DNA from: Dichetophora obliterata
Lineage: Eukaryota > Arthropoda > Insecta > Diptera > Sciomyzidae
Direction: 5' to 3'
Length of the DNA: 64,000 bases
NCBI GenBank assembly: GCA_963920525.1
Contig: OY986435.1
Location: forward strand, 220,068,899 to 220,132,898
In this document: positions 12,059 through 24,043 of the stretch, piece after piece
Position numbering within the stretch: the first letter of the stretch is position 1
How the letters are laid out: every line of letters begins with the position of its first letter
The notes under the pieces: model-generated
Told to the model about the DNA's origin: nothing
What the model saw: the letters and a program-made list of their open reading frames with translations, nothing else
Databases searched by the model: none
Translations under genes and position numbers: made by a program

Positions 12059-12279
12059 TTTCATTAGGAACGCCAAAAAGACACTTCACTGCTGGAAATA
12101 TTTGCAAAACTGAATGAATTAAGGTAAATCTTAATTACCTTTCTACAAATAGAGCAAAAAGGCAAAGCCAATTTCTACAAACTAAATAAAAAGGGAGAAC
12201 CCCTTTTTTAAAATTTAAGAAAAAAAATTCACCGAACTTAAAAAAAGGAAAGTCTTTTCGAAACTAAAAAAATTATCTA

Positions 12280-12386
12280 ACGACGAAAACTGAAGTCAAA
12301 ACGACGCAATTCGAAATCACCAAATTTCTTAAGCGACGCAATGCGAAACGACGTAGATCGGAACGACGCAAATCGGGGCTTTGGTG
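12280..12386. repeat. Right terminus of the pogo-type element with ACGACGCAATTCG iterons
   Basis: Five diverged copies of ACGACGCAANNCG stand in a row (about 12280, 12301, 12333, 12348 and 12363). The element ends GGGGCTTTGGTG at 12386, followed by TA (12387-12388). Reversed, the terminus is CACCAAAGCCCCGATTTGCG, close in style to Tigger ends, which contain CCCCGATTTG. The matching left terminus was not found, so the left end is probably deleted. The iterons are candidate transposase binding sites. Confidence 0.65.
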
Positions 12387-12588
12387 TATAATTTTACTAT
12401 ATTCTCTGAAATTTTTGGTACTTATTTTGTAAACATGATACGCTCACAACACCGGTTGACACACGCTTGTACACACAAGAAAATCCAATATATTTTAAAG
12501 AGGTTGTAAAAATCTTTCTCGTATCATGCCCAAAATATTTTCAAATTTTATTCTATTTTTTTTTAAACAGGCAATTCATAGCAGATAT

Positions 12589-13582
12589 CAGAGCTGCAAA
12601 ATCAGCATTGATATTCAGAATTTTATGTACATAAAAAAACTATTATTTATTCGTTTAATTATTCATTTTTGTTATTCAGAATAATAAATAATTTTTTTTA
12701 TTCATTTGAATGCTATTCACAAAGAATGCAATTCACAAAAAATTTCAGAATTTTCAATTATTTATTTTTTATCCATTTTTTATTCGTTATTAATTTTTTA
12801 TTCATTATTCTTTTGTTATTCATTATTAATTTTTTATTCATTATTCATTTGTTATTCATTACTTTTTTTATTCTCAATTCATTTTTTATTCATTATTAAT
12901 TTTTTATTCAGTATTCATTTTTTTTCTGTATTAATTTTTTATTCCTTATTAATTTTTTATTCATTATTCATTTGTTATTCTTTATTAATTTTTTATTCAT
13001 TTTAGTCCCAAGTCATAAATAAAAAATGAATAACAAAAGAATAAAGAACAAAAAATGAATAATGAATAACAAATGAATAATGAATAAAAAATTGATAATG
13101 ATTAAAAAATTAATAATGAATAAATAATGAATAAAATATGAATGAACAAAAAATTATTAATGAATAAAAAAACAATGAATAACAAATGAATAATGAATAA
13201 AAAATGAATAAAAAATGAATAAAAAATGAATAATGAAAAAAATATGAATAATGTATAACAAAAGAATAATGAATAAAAAATGAATAACGAAAAAAAAGTG
13301 AATAACGAATAAAAAAAGAATAACTGAAAATTCTGAAATTCTTTGTGAATTGCATTCTTTGTGAATAGCATTCAAATGAATAAAAAAATTATTCATTATT
13401 CTAAATAACGAAAATGAATAATTACAATGAATAATTCAGCATTTTTTTTAAAAAATGAATGTGAATTAAAAATTTTATTTATAAATCAATTTTGCATTCA
13501 TTGAATGCATTCTTATTTCGTTATTCACTGATTCACTTTTTTGTGAATAAAATCAAATTGAATGCAATCTTTTACAGCTCTG
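12589..13582. mobile_element. Foldback hAT-type MITE made of TTATTCATT repeats
   Basis: The ends CAGAGCTGCAAAA and TTTTACAGCTCTG are inverted. The flanks hold a perfect 8-bp duplication, GCAGATAT (12581-12588 and 13583-13590), typical of hAT. The left half is a run of TTATTCATT-type units, the right half a run of AATGAATAA-type units, and they meet at a short centre near 13005-13020. The outer stem shares GAATGCAATTCAC(AAA)GAATGC-type blocks at 12708-12740 and 13335-13375. The whole 994 bp can fold into one hairpin with arms near 490 bp. The hydrophobic open frames in it are repeat read-through, not genes. Confidence 0.85.
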
Positions 13583-13590
13583 GCAGATAT

Positions 13591-14957
13591 GCCTTAATAA
13601 AGCGTAAACAAATATATTGGTTTGTAGTCGCGGTAAGAAAACTCAACCAGAGAAGTTCTCCCAAGATTAAATTTAAGGCAGCTGAATATCAGGTCATGGA
13701 ATATCTGCAGACAAAAATGTATAGTAAATTTTACTAAGAAGACGATCTTCTTATTATTCTTAAATTTCCAGTGAACTTTTTTTAAAAAAACCAATCTTTT
13801 ATATTATTCTTAGATTTCTAGTGAATTTTATTTAACCATCTCGCTTAAAATAATAATGGTTTCCTTATTGAGAAAAAACTAAAGAGAAATCATCTTGACT
13901 TTGGTCAAGTGCATTTTTTGCTGTGTGTGCTTTTCATCATCAGCGAATTCAGAGTTGATGATAATTAATTCAATTATAACAACATTCAACAACATACATA
14001 ATTAGGTACTATTAGCTGCCAATAAAAGGCTGTTGATTGTTGGTGTAAGAGTGTGTGCGTGTTTGTTTATGTAAAACAATTTTCCACGCAACTATGTTTA
14101 AGTTGGTATGCGTGAGTGTGAGCTCAACCAGCTATAATTAAAAAATCAACTTTTAATTAGTTACTTCTAATTATTTTGCAGTATAATGACGCATTTTCCC
14201 ATGTGTCAAACATTAAGTAAACAATAATTAAATTAGTTGACAGACAGATAACTCATATCGTCATACTGAAATAATAGCCAGTAGCACAAATAGTAGTTTT
14301 TCTTATTAAGCGTGACTTTTAATAATTGTTTTCTGCTGCAAAATTAACACTGTGTGAATTCAGGTTTTAACTTTGACACTAATCACATGATGAGATTTTA
14401 GTCAATTGTCGCAACTTGCAGTTTGCATTTTATGACTAACATTTAACCAAGGTCTAGCTTAATAGTGCTTTTGGCACTAAGTCGTAGATTTTTAAGGCAG
14501 TTAAAATTTTTTTAGAGTAAAACAAAGCAAAAGGACTTAATTTCTCGAACAATTATGTACCTTAAAAAATAGCCTTATGTGTGGAGGGAAGTTGTACAAA
14601 CATGTGAATTTTTAAATTAGTACCAATATAATCTGATACCGTCGCTACTTTAATACCTTAAGATTATATATTAAAATTTCAACTACATTTAGTGCTATGC
14701 TCATTAACCCAATAAGAACGATGATGCCATATGGCATTACTAAGTCGGATGTCACAAAACTAACGGTATCACTTAGTAGGAAAAGGAAAGTAAAGGTGGT
14801 ATTTATCCTTAAGGCGTGTAGGATATCGCAAACGACTATCATCTTTTCTGCTGAAAAACTCGATTAACGCTCATATTCGTTGTAACATCGACTGAAATTT
14901 GTTTTCAGCTTCACAACATGCATACAGGAAAGGTAGGTCTATAGAAACGACCCTGCA
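13591..14957. other. Apparently unique non-coding DNA
   Basis: Mixed-composition sequence without repeats elsewhere in the window and without convincing open frames; 14645-14842 minus encodes a hydrophobic 65-mer of unknown meaning. It could be host intergenic DNA that has escaped insertions. Confidence 0.4.
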
Positions 14958-17810
14958 CTATCTAGCAGGGTTGTCGGTAATGTGGGAAAAATCCCATTCG
15001 TGGTAATTTTTAAATGGTCTTGGGAATTTTTTTTTTTGGGAATTCCCATGATATTTTTCAATCCAGCGTGGTATTTTTGAATTGGCGTGGGGAATTCAGC
15101 GTGGTTTTTTTTTAATTGCATGGGATTTTGGAAATTTTCTTCTTAAAAATTTTTTTCACTTTTATTAAGCAAAAATTTATTAATGGTATTCGATGAATGA
15201 CGTATATATACAGAAGCGTAAAGCTATAAGTCTACGCTGTATATTTAAATTACCCTTAATAAAAACGATTAAATTGCATATTTGTATTAAGAACAAGTTG
15301 CCATCACAAAATTGCATGAAAACTAAGTAGACATTTTTTGACATATGGCAATACTATCCTGATTTTTTTATTTGTTTTGAAAGTGTGAAGCTTACAAAAA
15401 ATATTTTAAAATTCCAAAAATAAGTAAAAAATATAGTTACTACCAAAACAATAAAAAAAAATTTTCGAAAGTTTGCTTATCGAATCCATTAGCTTTCAAT
15501 TATCTTTTAAAATGAAAATTAAAACACAGTTGCCATTTACGCATCAGAGATCTGCATTAATGCATGCATTCAATGGTTTCAAGTTAATTTAATTTTTCAA
15601 CTCCCTGCAAGTCGAGGTCACCAAATGTAGACAAGTTGAAATGAAGAAACTTGACATGTAGAAAAGTTGAAGTATAGAAACTTGAAATGTGAGCAAAAAG
15701 CAACTATTTTGCCTACTAATTGTTTGTATTCAAGTCGGTTTACGCTGTTCGTAGAATTAACTTCAAGTCGTCCTTGCAAACTTCGTTTCTCGAGTTTAGA
15801 AACCAGTTTTACTTGAAAGCATTGGACTGAAGTTTATGTTGAATGTTGTTTTATGTTGTTTTGTTTTTTGTTGTGTTTTGTTTTTGTTATATTTTTAGAC
15901 ATATATTTTGGTTGTTGGTATAAGACTTTACGGCTGTGCGTACAGTGGTATATGTTAGCGTTAAACGAATCGTTTTGAGATGTAGTGTGGAGTTGTTTTT
16001 GGTGGTGCGCACAGTGAAGTTTTTTTAAGCGTTAAGCTTAAAGCTAAGCTTATTTTTTATTCTAAGGTGGCCCCCATAGTTTGAGAACCGTTTGCAAGAG
16101 TTTTTCTTATTTTTTCATCAAAGAAGTAATGAAATCAACGCTTGGACTATATTTATTTAAAAAATCTGGTATGCACATCGTTTTCTACTGCTGTAAAATG
16201 AGCTATCAAACATAAAATTTGGATGGAAACTAACACAGTTGTGAATATAAATTTCAAATAAATTTATTTTTTCTTTATTTAATAAAAAAAAATAAATCGT
16301 AAAAATCCAAATGTGCTAAAATTGCCGTCAACATTTAATACAAATACAAAAGTATGGTGTTATTATGATGAATAACTTGTTCGTTATAAAATTTATAATC
16401 AGAAGTGTAACACTTGGTACATTTCTAAGAAAAAATCCTCAAAAATACAAAAATGCTATATTAAAATATAGGTGACTAGGGAAATCTCTATAGGCTATGG
16501 AAAATCTACTTATACAAAATTTATAAAATTAACTTCACAGTTGGCTATGCCATAATCTTAAGCTAATTTGTGCAAAAACTTACAAAACTATCTATGGCGT
16601 TATTAGTAAAGTTGCAGGTTCTGAAAAAAGATTTGATGCAGCTTAAATATAAATTCATTTATTTTAACAAAAAAACATAAATTCATCAAAAATTTTATTT
16701 TTAATTTAAGCCGTTTTTAAAAATAAAGAGCCGAAAAAATATTAAAAGTAAAAATTTGTTTAAAACTTCATATTTATTTCAAGAATAATAAAATAAAACT
16801 AAATAAAGATATTTGGAGTATTAAATTCATAAAATCACATATTGGGTTAATAAAAAAAAACATATAATAAGTAAAAATAAAGAAGTAAATAAAAAGTTAA
16901 AGTAAGATAAAATTTTAAAACTCTTTAAAATGCGCTAAAAATGGATAAAATATGCAATTAAAAAGATTTATCTAACATTTTTATTATCGGTTCAAAAATG
17001 AATATTGCATGCTATTTAAAAAAAAAGAAAAAACAATTTTATAATGCAAATAAAATTAATTTATCAAAAACATCAAAAATATGAAGTAAACATAAAATAA
17101 GTAGTTATAAATGACACCGTATGATAGTCCTTTTCACACAATAAGTAAACCATATACACTTAAAAATTTGGGAAAAAAGAAAGTAAAACTGCGTTTATAG
17201 TGAACGTCAATATTTTTCTAAAGTGCTTTAAAGTAAAAAAAAAATTTGTATAAAAAAATTTATTTAAATACTTTAAATTTTAAAAAAATGGGTAAAGTAA
17301 TATGTGGGTATCAAATGAAAGAAGACAATTTCTTTTATAAAAAAATTAAAAAAAAAATTTAAACTTTTGGTTGGTACTTTTTTTGGTTTGGTATTAAAAG
17401 TAATGGACGTTTTTCTACTTCCTACTAATTAAAAATTATTTCCATAAACTTTCAATTAAAACATGTTTTCATTTGGTATGGATGTTTTGACACTTTGTAA
17501 TTCTGATAAACGAAATTATCTTTTTTTATTTGATACCCATACTGTCATATTTTGAAGATCTTAAGAATTTAAAAAATTGGTTTAAAGATTTTCTTTATGT
17601 TATCTAGAGAAAAAGAGAGAACGCAGTTTTACAATTCTTGCCTCTAGTTTTACGTGTATATTGTTTACATCGTGTGTGAAATTTGTTTGCGATAATTGTG
17701 GTACGGTGTTATCCTTTCCCAAAATACGTCGCACTAAATTTAATTTAAATGGTTTTCAATAAGAAAAAGCAAAAATATGCAAAAACCACATGTTTTTAGT
17801 GCAGGGACCG

Positions 17811-18400
17811 TAACGGTTATGATTTTTGTTGCAAAAATAATCGTTAGTTTCTGACCGATTTTATTTCGATAAAAAAAAGTTAAAATTTGACTTTTATTTT
17901 TTTCTATCAAAAATAAAGATTTAAAATTTTACAATGCTATTTCTTAGGAACTACAATAATAGATTACAATTTTTAAAACAAAAGAGCAGATTTTTTATTC
18001 ATTTACATCTATATTAACATATAGTAACATTTTTGCAAAGAAAAAAATCATTACTATCAATCTTCGTATCGTTGAATTGCATCGCTTAGCTGCTTATCAT
18101 TGCACATTCTGTTTTCATTAATTTGCAAACGACTGGAACAGCTACTGCAAGCAGATGATAAGGAATTAAAATATGACTTTTACTTATGGTCGAAAAAATA
18201 AAAGTCAAATTTTTACTGTTATTTTAGTTAAAAAAAAATTAAAGTCATATTTTAAATTTTATATTGGTCAAAAAAAAAAATTAAATTTTTGATCGAAATA
18301 AAATTATTAAAAAAATAACGACTATATATTGACTTTTAAAAAAATCTGAAAAGTTTAAATCATTAAAGATTTAAATCATTATTATTCCTTAGCTAACAAG
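17811..18400. repeat. Possible further small inverted-repeat element
   Basis: It begins GCAGGGACCGTAACGG at about 17801-17816. Segments such as AAAATTTGACTTTTATTTTT on the left (about 17883) are answered by inverted AAAGTCATATTTTAAATTTT forms at 18185-18290. A complementary terminus, TTAACGGTCCCTGC, appears far away at about 36826-36839, suggesting a shared family with CAGGGACCGTTA ends. The right end here was not located. Confidence 0.3.
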
Positions 18401-19070
18401 CATCACATTGCTATATTCATTTGCTATATTCAAATGGACTAATTCTTTCCATCTGACTTTGAATAGAAATTTAGAAAATAACTGTTATTTTCGGTCCTTG
18501 ATTTAGTGTAAAATATACATAAATATGCGCAATAAATATGCAAAAACAGGCATTTTTTGTAAAATATGAATAACCATGCATTTATTTCAAAATATGCTTT
18601 AACGATTGAATGCCACTTTAAAGACAATTTCATAATTCGTAAGGATAACTTAACCATTTCTATTTTAAGATGCCCAGTACACATAAATTCATTTGCATGA
18701 TATTCCTAGTCCCCTAGTGTAGTATAAAAGCATTTTTAAATATATTTGAATTAATTCTTTATCATATGCATATATGCGATCGCTTTCACATTTTTCTACA
18801 TACCATATCTAGCTAAACGTCATCTGAATAGTCATTATCCCTGCGTCAATATATACTTAAATATAGCGTTTCATTAATTTTTAAATACCCTGTCTTCCCC
18901 ACTGTACACTTTCCAATAGCAACCACTTAATTTTATTACTCCATGATTAATTCTTACCCAGGCATTGTATTTTTTACAATCAAAACGATGCCCCTTATAC
19001 AAACATACATATTCACAGAACAACAACGCATCTGCATAAAATAACATTCAATAAAAGCACAAATCCCTAA

Positions 19071-20858
19071 GGGCGCGTTTATAGTGCCAGCTGGTTTCTG
19101 GGCCGGACCGAGCTAGACACGCGCCCTGCTAAAAGCAGCTGGAAGTGCGTATAGTGTGCGCTTGTCGCTGGTGACTTTTTTCAGCTGTTTTTTGACCATT
19201 TTGGGTTTGTTTGTACATATTAGTTTTTTTTTATTTATTTTTGCATCCGAAGCATCAAAAAAATCACATGATTTCGTTCATTCATTTTGCTTTCCTCAAA
19301 CCAGCGGACAACAAGTGGAGAGACGAAAATGCGAAAAACGCTGCTGAAACGCACTTCCTGCAACTGCAAATCGTTTCAAGTCACTTGAGGTACCACCAGC
19401 TTGTTTCGACTTTTTTCGCAAGTGTTTTCTGCTGTTTTTTGTTGCCTTTTTGTTGTGTTTTTATTTCAAATGGTTTTTTAGACAAAAAAGAAGATCGTAG
19501 GAAGAACCCACATTAAAAAAACGTACATCAGCTGCTGGCCCAAGATTTTTTGATAAAACGCGTATAACTCAGATAAAACGCACTCCAAGCCGCATGAAGC
19601 AACTTTATCATCCAACTGGTGTAAACTTTTTTTAACTTTTTTCTTTAGGTTTTGTTTTTGTTGTATTATTTTTGACTTCTAAACAAAGTTGTTATCTTGT
19701 TGCTGCTATTTTTGTTTGCTTGCTTTTGTGCACAAAATCAAATGGAAAGGAAGAACGCACATAAAAAAATTTGATAATCCTCGATTCTCAGTTTTAGATG
19801 AAACGCACTTGCAGCCGCTAATCGATGAATTGCTTCACCGGCTGGTTTGGCTTTTTCACTATTTCTCTTTTTCTTTTCTGTGTGCAACAGTTGATAGAAA
19901 TTTATCTTCGTTGCTTCTTTATAATGCTGTTTCTGTGCGTATTTTTTGCGGGCAAGAAAATACAGCATAACAACTGAGCGCAATTTCGTGTTCTTGTGTG
20001 CTTATTACTTTTCTTGTAGGACTTCTTTGTTGCTATCGTGTTCTTTGTTTTCTTGAATGAATGAATTCAAGGAAATACAGAATCGATCTCGACGCTGGCA
20101 GTCAAGTGTGCTGCAATTTGTTGCATTCTTTTCCGCACTTAATCGCGACCGCTTGCAGCTGAGGTGTGATTTATACATTGTTTAAGCGTGTACTTTATTT
20201 ATTTATTTATTTATTTACTTGATTGCTAAACCTTAACAGGTTTTATAGCATATTTAAAATTATAAAATAAGATATTTAATACAATTTAAAAATATAGAGT
20301 ATGATTTTGAATGAAATAATGTATTATTAACAAACTAAAAAGTTTTAGTAAATTGCTTAAAGTATATAATTTTATTAAAGTATAAAAACAATAGAAAAAA
20401 AGTTAAATCAAAATCGATAAAATCAGACAGCATAGCAGGGTTGCGTTTTCAAGACAAACAAGGTCAAGTTAGCAACAATTTTTGTATACGGCGGAGTCGT
20501 GTGACAAACAAGGTCTCATACCCAATAAAACACCACTCCAATAGGTATATATATATAATATATATCGTTCTGTCTCCCTGAAGCCGGTGAAATCCTGGCT
20601 TGACAGGGTGGTTACTCGACAAACTAGGTCAACTTCACCAAACCAATTTTCATGTTATTTAACGAAAGTAATAAGCAAGCAACGGGTAAAATCGGGAAGA
20701 TGGAAACCAGCGCACAAGTCACTTGAAGTTGCCAGCTCGGCTGCCACTATACGCACTTTGAGCTTGTTTCATATGATTGTTTCGTATGAGCAGCGTTTTC
20801 CAGCTTTCCTTCTCGGTTCGGTTCGGTCCAGCAACAAGTCGCCACTATAAACGCGCCC
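19071..20858. mobile_element. PIF/Harbinger-like non-autonomous element
   Basis: The ends form a 16-bp inverted repeat, GGGCGCGTTTATAGTG ... CACTATAAACGCGCCC, flanked by TAA on both sides (19068-19070 and 20859-20861). A 3-bp TWA duplication is the Harbinger habit. A second inner motif, AGTGCGTATAGTG, lies at about 19143-19155 and inverted at about 20745-20757, so the ends are compound. The interior holds scattered AAACGCACTT phrases, a LINE tail at 20193-20410, and three copies of GACAAACNAGGTC (about 20454, 20502 and 20619). No transposase is visible. Confidence 0.7.
20193..20410 (-). repeat. 5'-truncated LINE tail with (AAAT)n
   Basis: Read on the minus strand, the segment ends CCTGTTAAGGTTTAGC followed by AATAAATAAATAAATAAA. 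This is the look of a dead-on-arrival non-LTR retrotransposon 3' end. A similar tail sits in the piggyBac gene at 28768-29003. No coding is left. Confidence 0.5.
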
Positions 20859-21652
20859 TAACGCAATAACAAGAGAAAAAGTCACACAAACTCTGCATCA
20901 TAAATGAAACGAACAAAAAACAAACGATCGTCAGTCGCTTTCGACGGCAGCGCAGTCGCATAGAGTCGAAAACAGAGTTGAAAAGTAGAACACTTGATAT
21001 TGTCTGCCAATTCTTGTAGGGTAGAAAAAAAAATTGAATCAAGTCAGACATATGATTCGTTTTTCAGAAGCAAGTCGCGAATCGTATGGAATAAAGCAAA
21101 TCAAGTTCCTGCAATTCAACTCAAAGCTTGTTGTTTTTTCAAGTAGCCTGATTTTCAATTTACTTGTTGCAGATCTCTGATACGCATTATACGCTCTGCT
21201 TAAACCACATTGTCGCAAGCTGGGTATGTAAATTTCCTTACATTTTTGTTGTTGCAAAACACGCTTCAGCTAATATATCGTTTTTATACTTTTCACATCA
21301 CAAATACGCCGTTCATTGAACACCACTATTATATCCTTGTGGTTTTTTTTATTTTTTTTTTTATTAATTTTTTTATTTATGAAGGATTTTTTTGTGGGAT
21401 TTTTTAATGCATATGGGATTTTCGGTGGTATTTTTAAAACGAGTGGTATTTTCGTGGTAATTTTAATGGTCGTGGGATGTTTTTTTTTTGGTATGTTTTA
21501 ATTGCGGTGGGAATTTTTTGTTTACCTTTGCCATGGACATTTTGGTAATTTGGGAAAAAGGTAATTTTCGTGGGGATTGTTTTGAATTTTGACTGGCAAC
21601 CTTGCTCCCTAGTTAGCTTTATAAAAAATTCCTTTCATCACAAGAAATCACA

Positions 21653-21926
21653 ATGGTAGCTTTTCTAGATATCGAAGGTGGCTTTAACAATGTTCTGCCG
21701 GGGGCAATCATTGGTGCACTTATGAAGCTTCAGGTGGATGAGTCACTCTGTGTGCTGTGAGACTTGTGAGTAGGGGCACTCCTCAGTGGGGGGTTCTATC
21801 ACCTTTATTATGGAACTTAAAACTCAATGAACTTCTGAGGAAAACAGAAATGGTGGGCTGCAAGGTGATTGCCTATGCAGATGACGCAGAGTGTAACGAG
21901 GTGGTTTGTAAATAAAAAGTCATACA
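21653..21926 (+). pseudogene. LINE reverse transcriptase fragment
   Basis: The frame MVAFLDIEGGFNNVLPGAI carries RT motif A (F-L-D-I-E-G-x-F-N-N-V). After a stop and an internal deletion come RGTPQWGVLSPLLWNLKLN and KVIAYADDAE, RT motifs B' and C with an intact YADD. The same motifs occur in the LINE at 34531, so both come from related RNase H-bearing LINEs. Only about 90 residues remain, making it a fragment just right of the family A MITE end. Confidence 0.85.
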
Positions 21927-22740
21927 TTCGTAAAAGCAGGTATGTAAATTTATAGCTAGGAGTCTTAACTATGTAAATCTAAAAGGATTAAATGATATCT
22001 TTCCATTTGTGGTAGTTATGGTCTTTATGTGCTGCCTTGAATATTTTACGAAATATCAGTTTTTATAGTTTCGTACTGAATATTTTCCAAAATCCCAAAA
22101 ATTTTAGTATAATTCATATACGAAACTTTAGCAAAAATACATTTTACAAGTTCTTGCTACAAAATTTCCATACAAAATTTGCCACCGAATTTTTTTTTTT
22201 TCAATAAAACTTATTTTTTATGGTTCATTATTCAAAAATATTTGACACATATTTTTTTAATTCAAAAAAAGAAAAGGACTTCAAGAGAAAATAATTTTTT
22301 TATATTACGTTTTTAAAAAAGGACCTTTTTTTCAATCGCTTAAACTGCAATAACTAAAGAACATAGAAAAATTTGTTCCAAAGAAGAAATGTGCACCCTC
22401 TTTTTAGCTTTCGATTGATGTTCACTAAAACTTAATCACGTTACTTTTAGAATTCGAAAAATAAAGATTTTTAAATTGATTTTTTTTTAATTTGGGCCTA
22501 CTTTTTTTTTTGTTAAAAAAAAAGTCAAAACCTTTTTCTTAATACTGGAAGAATTTGAGAGTGGGCACTTTAATACTTATGGAGCAATGAATTTTTCAAT
22601 CGCAACTTGCACGTGCGAGGCAGAGAACTTCAATGAGTCGCTTTTTTAGCATTCAGAGTATACTCGATTCAGAGTATAATCGTTCGTAATCCGTTAAAAA
22701 AGGTTTCATATTCGAATAACTTATATATCTACTTATTTTA
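21927..22740. other. AT-rich non-coding stretch
   Basis: Over 800 bases of AT-rich DNA with no recognisable coding. Phrases such as CTTTCGATTGATGTTCACTAA hint at old dispersed repeats, but I cannot assign them. Confidence 0.4.
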
Positions 22741-23600
22741 GAGCAAAAAGAATGTTTTCTTGGAAAATGTGGATATACCGAAAGTGGGCATGGTAAAGGA
22801 GCTCCTGATGGTGTTGTTACCGTATTAAAAAAGACTGTAGATGGCTTAGTTGCTTAAGGTTTTGAAGATTTCTTTAGCGCCGTTGAAAACAGCTGTTCTG
22901 GAATAGCATTGTTTCCTGTACTTCTTGAAGACATTTTGAAAATCGACCAAAAATAAGTTGGCCGTCATATTGTACCGTTAAAAAAGGATCAACGAAAGTG
23001 CATCAAGTGTCTTCGAACGTTGCTGCAAACAATATTTTGAATTTCCTTGAATTTTTCTTAAGACTCAGCTGCTTGACATGTGAAGCCGGTTTTAATTGCA
23101 CCCACTATGGGCTAGGAAATATAATCCTATGATTCGGTATCTATTTGCTTTCCATTGCCCTTAAGAATTATTCGCCATTATAGTTGATTACGATTTTGTA
23201 ATTCTAGCAAAAGATGAGCAAAGGTCTTACTTATCAATGCAATAATAATAGCATCTTCTTCATCTCCAGCAATGATAGAGATTTCTACTCCTCCTGGTAT
23301 GTCAACGCGCAGGATAAAATATCAGGAGTGTTATTTGGAGAGTGAAGATGCGAACGATATTTCGGCAGATCTTGTAGTAGAAAAATTTGTGTTGGTGGAA
23401 TTGGTACAGAATTCCAACACTTAATATGTAGGACAAATAGTCAAAAATTTAAGTCAACTTTATAAGGAAAAGCTCTTCGGGAACCACCACAAGTCCTCTA
23501 TATATCTAGCTTACCGAAAAAGATGAGTTGAAAGTTAAAATTACAGATATAATTATGGAACTCAATGATCCTGTGATACACAGACGTGGAACCCACGAAT
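22741..23600 (+). pseudogene. Unclassified DNA-transposon protein relic (GHGKGAPDGV type)
   Basis: Translation pieces read ECFLGKCGYTESGHGKGAPD, GVVTVLKKTVDGLVA, VENSCSGIALFPV, RLSCLTCEAGFNCTHYGLG and, near the end, DISADLVVEKFVLVEL with YVGQIVKNLSQLYKEKLFG. The G-H-G-K-G-x-x-D-G-V..LK block, the C-x2-C...C-x-H zinc-like cluster and the VGQI segment occur in this order in uncharacterised insect transposon proteins I recognise only by pattern. Many stops and frameshifts are present. The superfamily is not assigned. Confidence 0.55.
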
Positions 23601-24043
23601 TATGCACATCCTTTAAAGGAGTTACAGTCAAATAAAACTTGCTAAGATATACTCAATTACTTCACTATACGAATTAATTTACGTTATTTTTGTATTTATG
23701 TTTTTTTTTATTATATTTTATGTTTAGTGTTTCCAATATTTTCAAAGTATTCTTCAGTCCATTGATATAATGCTTAACCATATAACCATAAATTATCTTT
23801 AATATGACATAGAGATCATCAAAATCAATGAAACCCTTCGGATGTACGATTTTCAAAACGAAAATCCAACTGACTTTAATGTCAAATATGTCTCTAAATT
23901 TATTTTTATCATGTTAACTCATCTGATTATCATAGCACCAAACGATTTGATTTAAAAAAAAAGCTTTGCAAAATAAATACATACAAAAATTTCTTTCTGA
24001 CGTGACCAATATATTGGGCAATTCCACTGAAAGGGTTAAATTA
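23601..24043. other. Non-coding gap
   Basis: AT-rich DNA with one chance minus-strand frame (23674-23856, Lys/Asn/Ile-rich). Nothing recognised. Confidence 0.4.

Larger units (their letters stand above)
15545..21179. mobile_element. hAT-type element with CAGAGATCTGCA ends (non-autonomous)
   Basis: The ends are a perfect 12-bp inverted repeat, CAGAGATCTGCA ... TGCAGATCTCTG, close in form to hobo ends. The flanking octamers TTACGCAT (15537-15544) and ATACGCAT (21180-21187) match at 7 of 8. Both subterminal zones (15600-15830 and 20980-21170) are rich in ACTTG / CAAGT motifs. No transposase coding is visible in 5.6 kb. The interior is extremely AT-rich (16100-17600) and carries further insertions, notably the element at 19071-20858. 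It is younger than the family A MITE it interrupts. Confidence 0.75.
14966..21604. mobile_element. hAT-type MITE, family A, copy 2, split by a large insertion
   Basis: The left end CAGGGTTGTCGGTAATGTGG (14966) and right end CTGGCAACCTTG (21593-21604) match family A. The left arm (14966-15330) aligns with both arms of the copy at 52330-58044, including ATACAGAAGNGTAAAGCTAT at about 15208. The right arm (about 21330-21604) aligns with 57780-58044. Flanks CTATCTAG (14958-14965) and CTCCCTAG (21605-21612) agree at 6 of 8 positions, an aged duplication. The middle is taken up by the CAGAGATCTGCA element, so the original MITE was about 1 kb. Confidence 0.65.

Noticed and set aside
12669..13396. Several overlapping open frames encoding Phe/Ile/Tyr/Leu-rich proteins on both strands
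   Set aside because: They are translations of the TTATTCATT repeats in the foldback, open in several frames simply because the repeat lacks stops.
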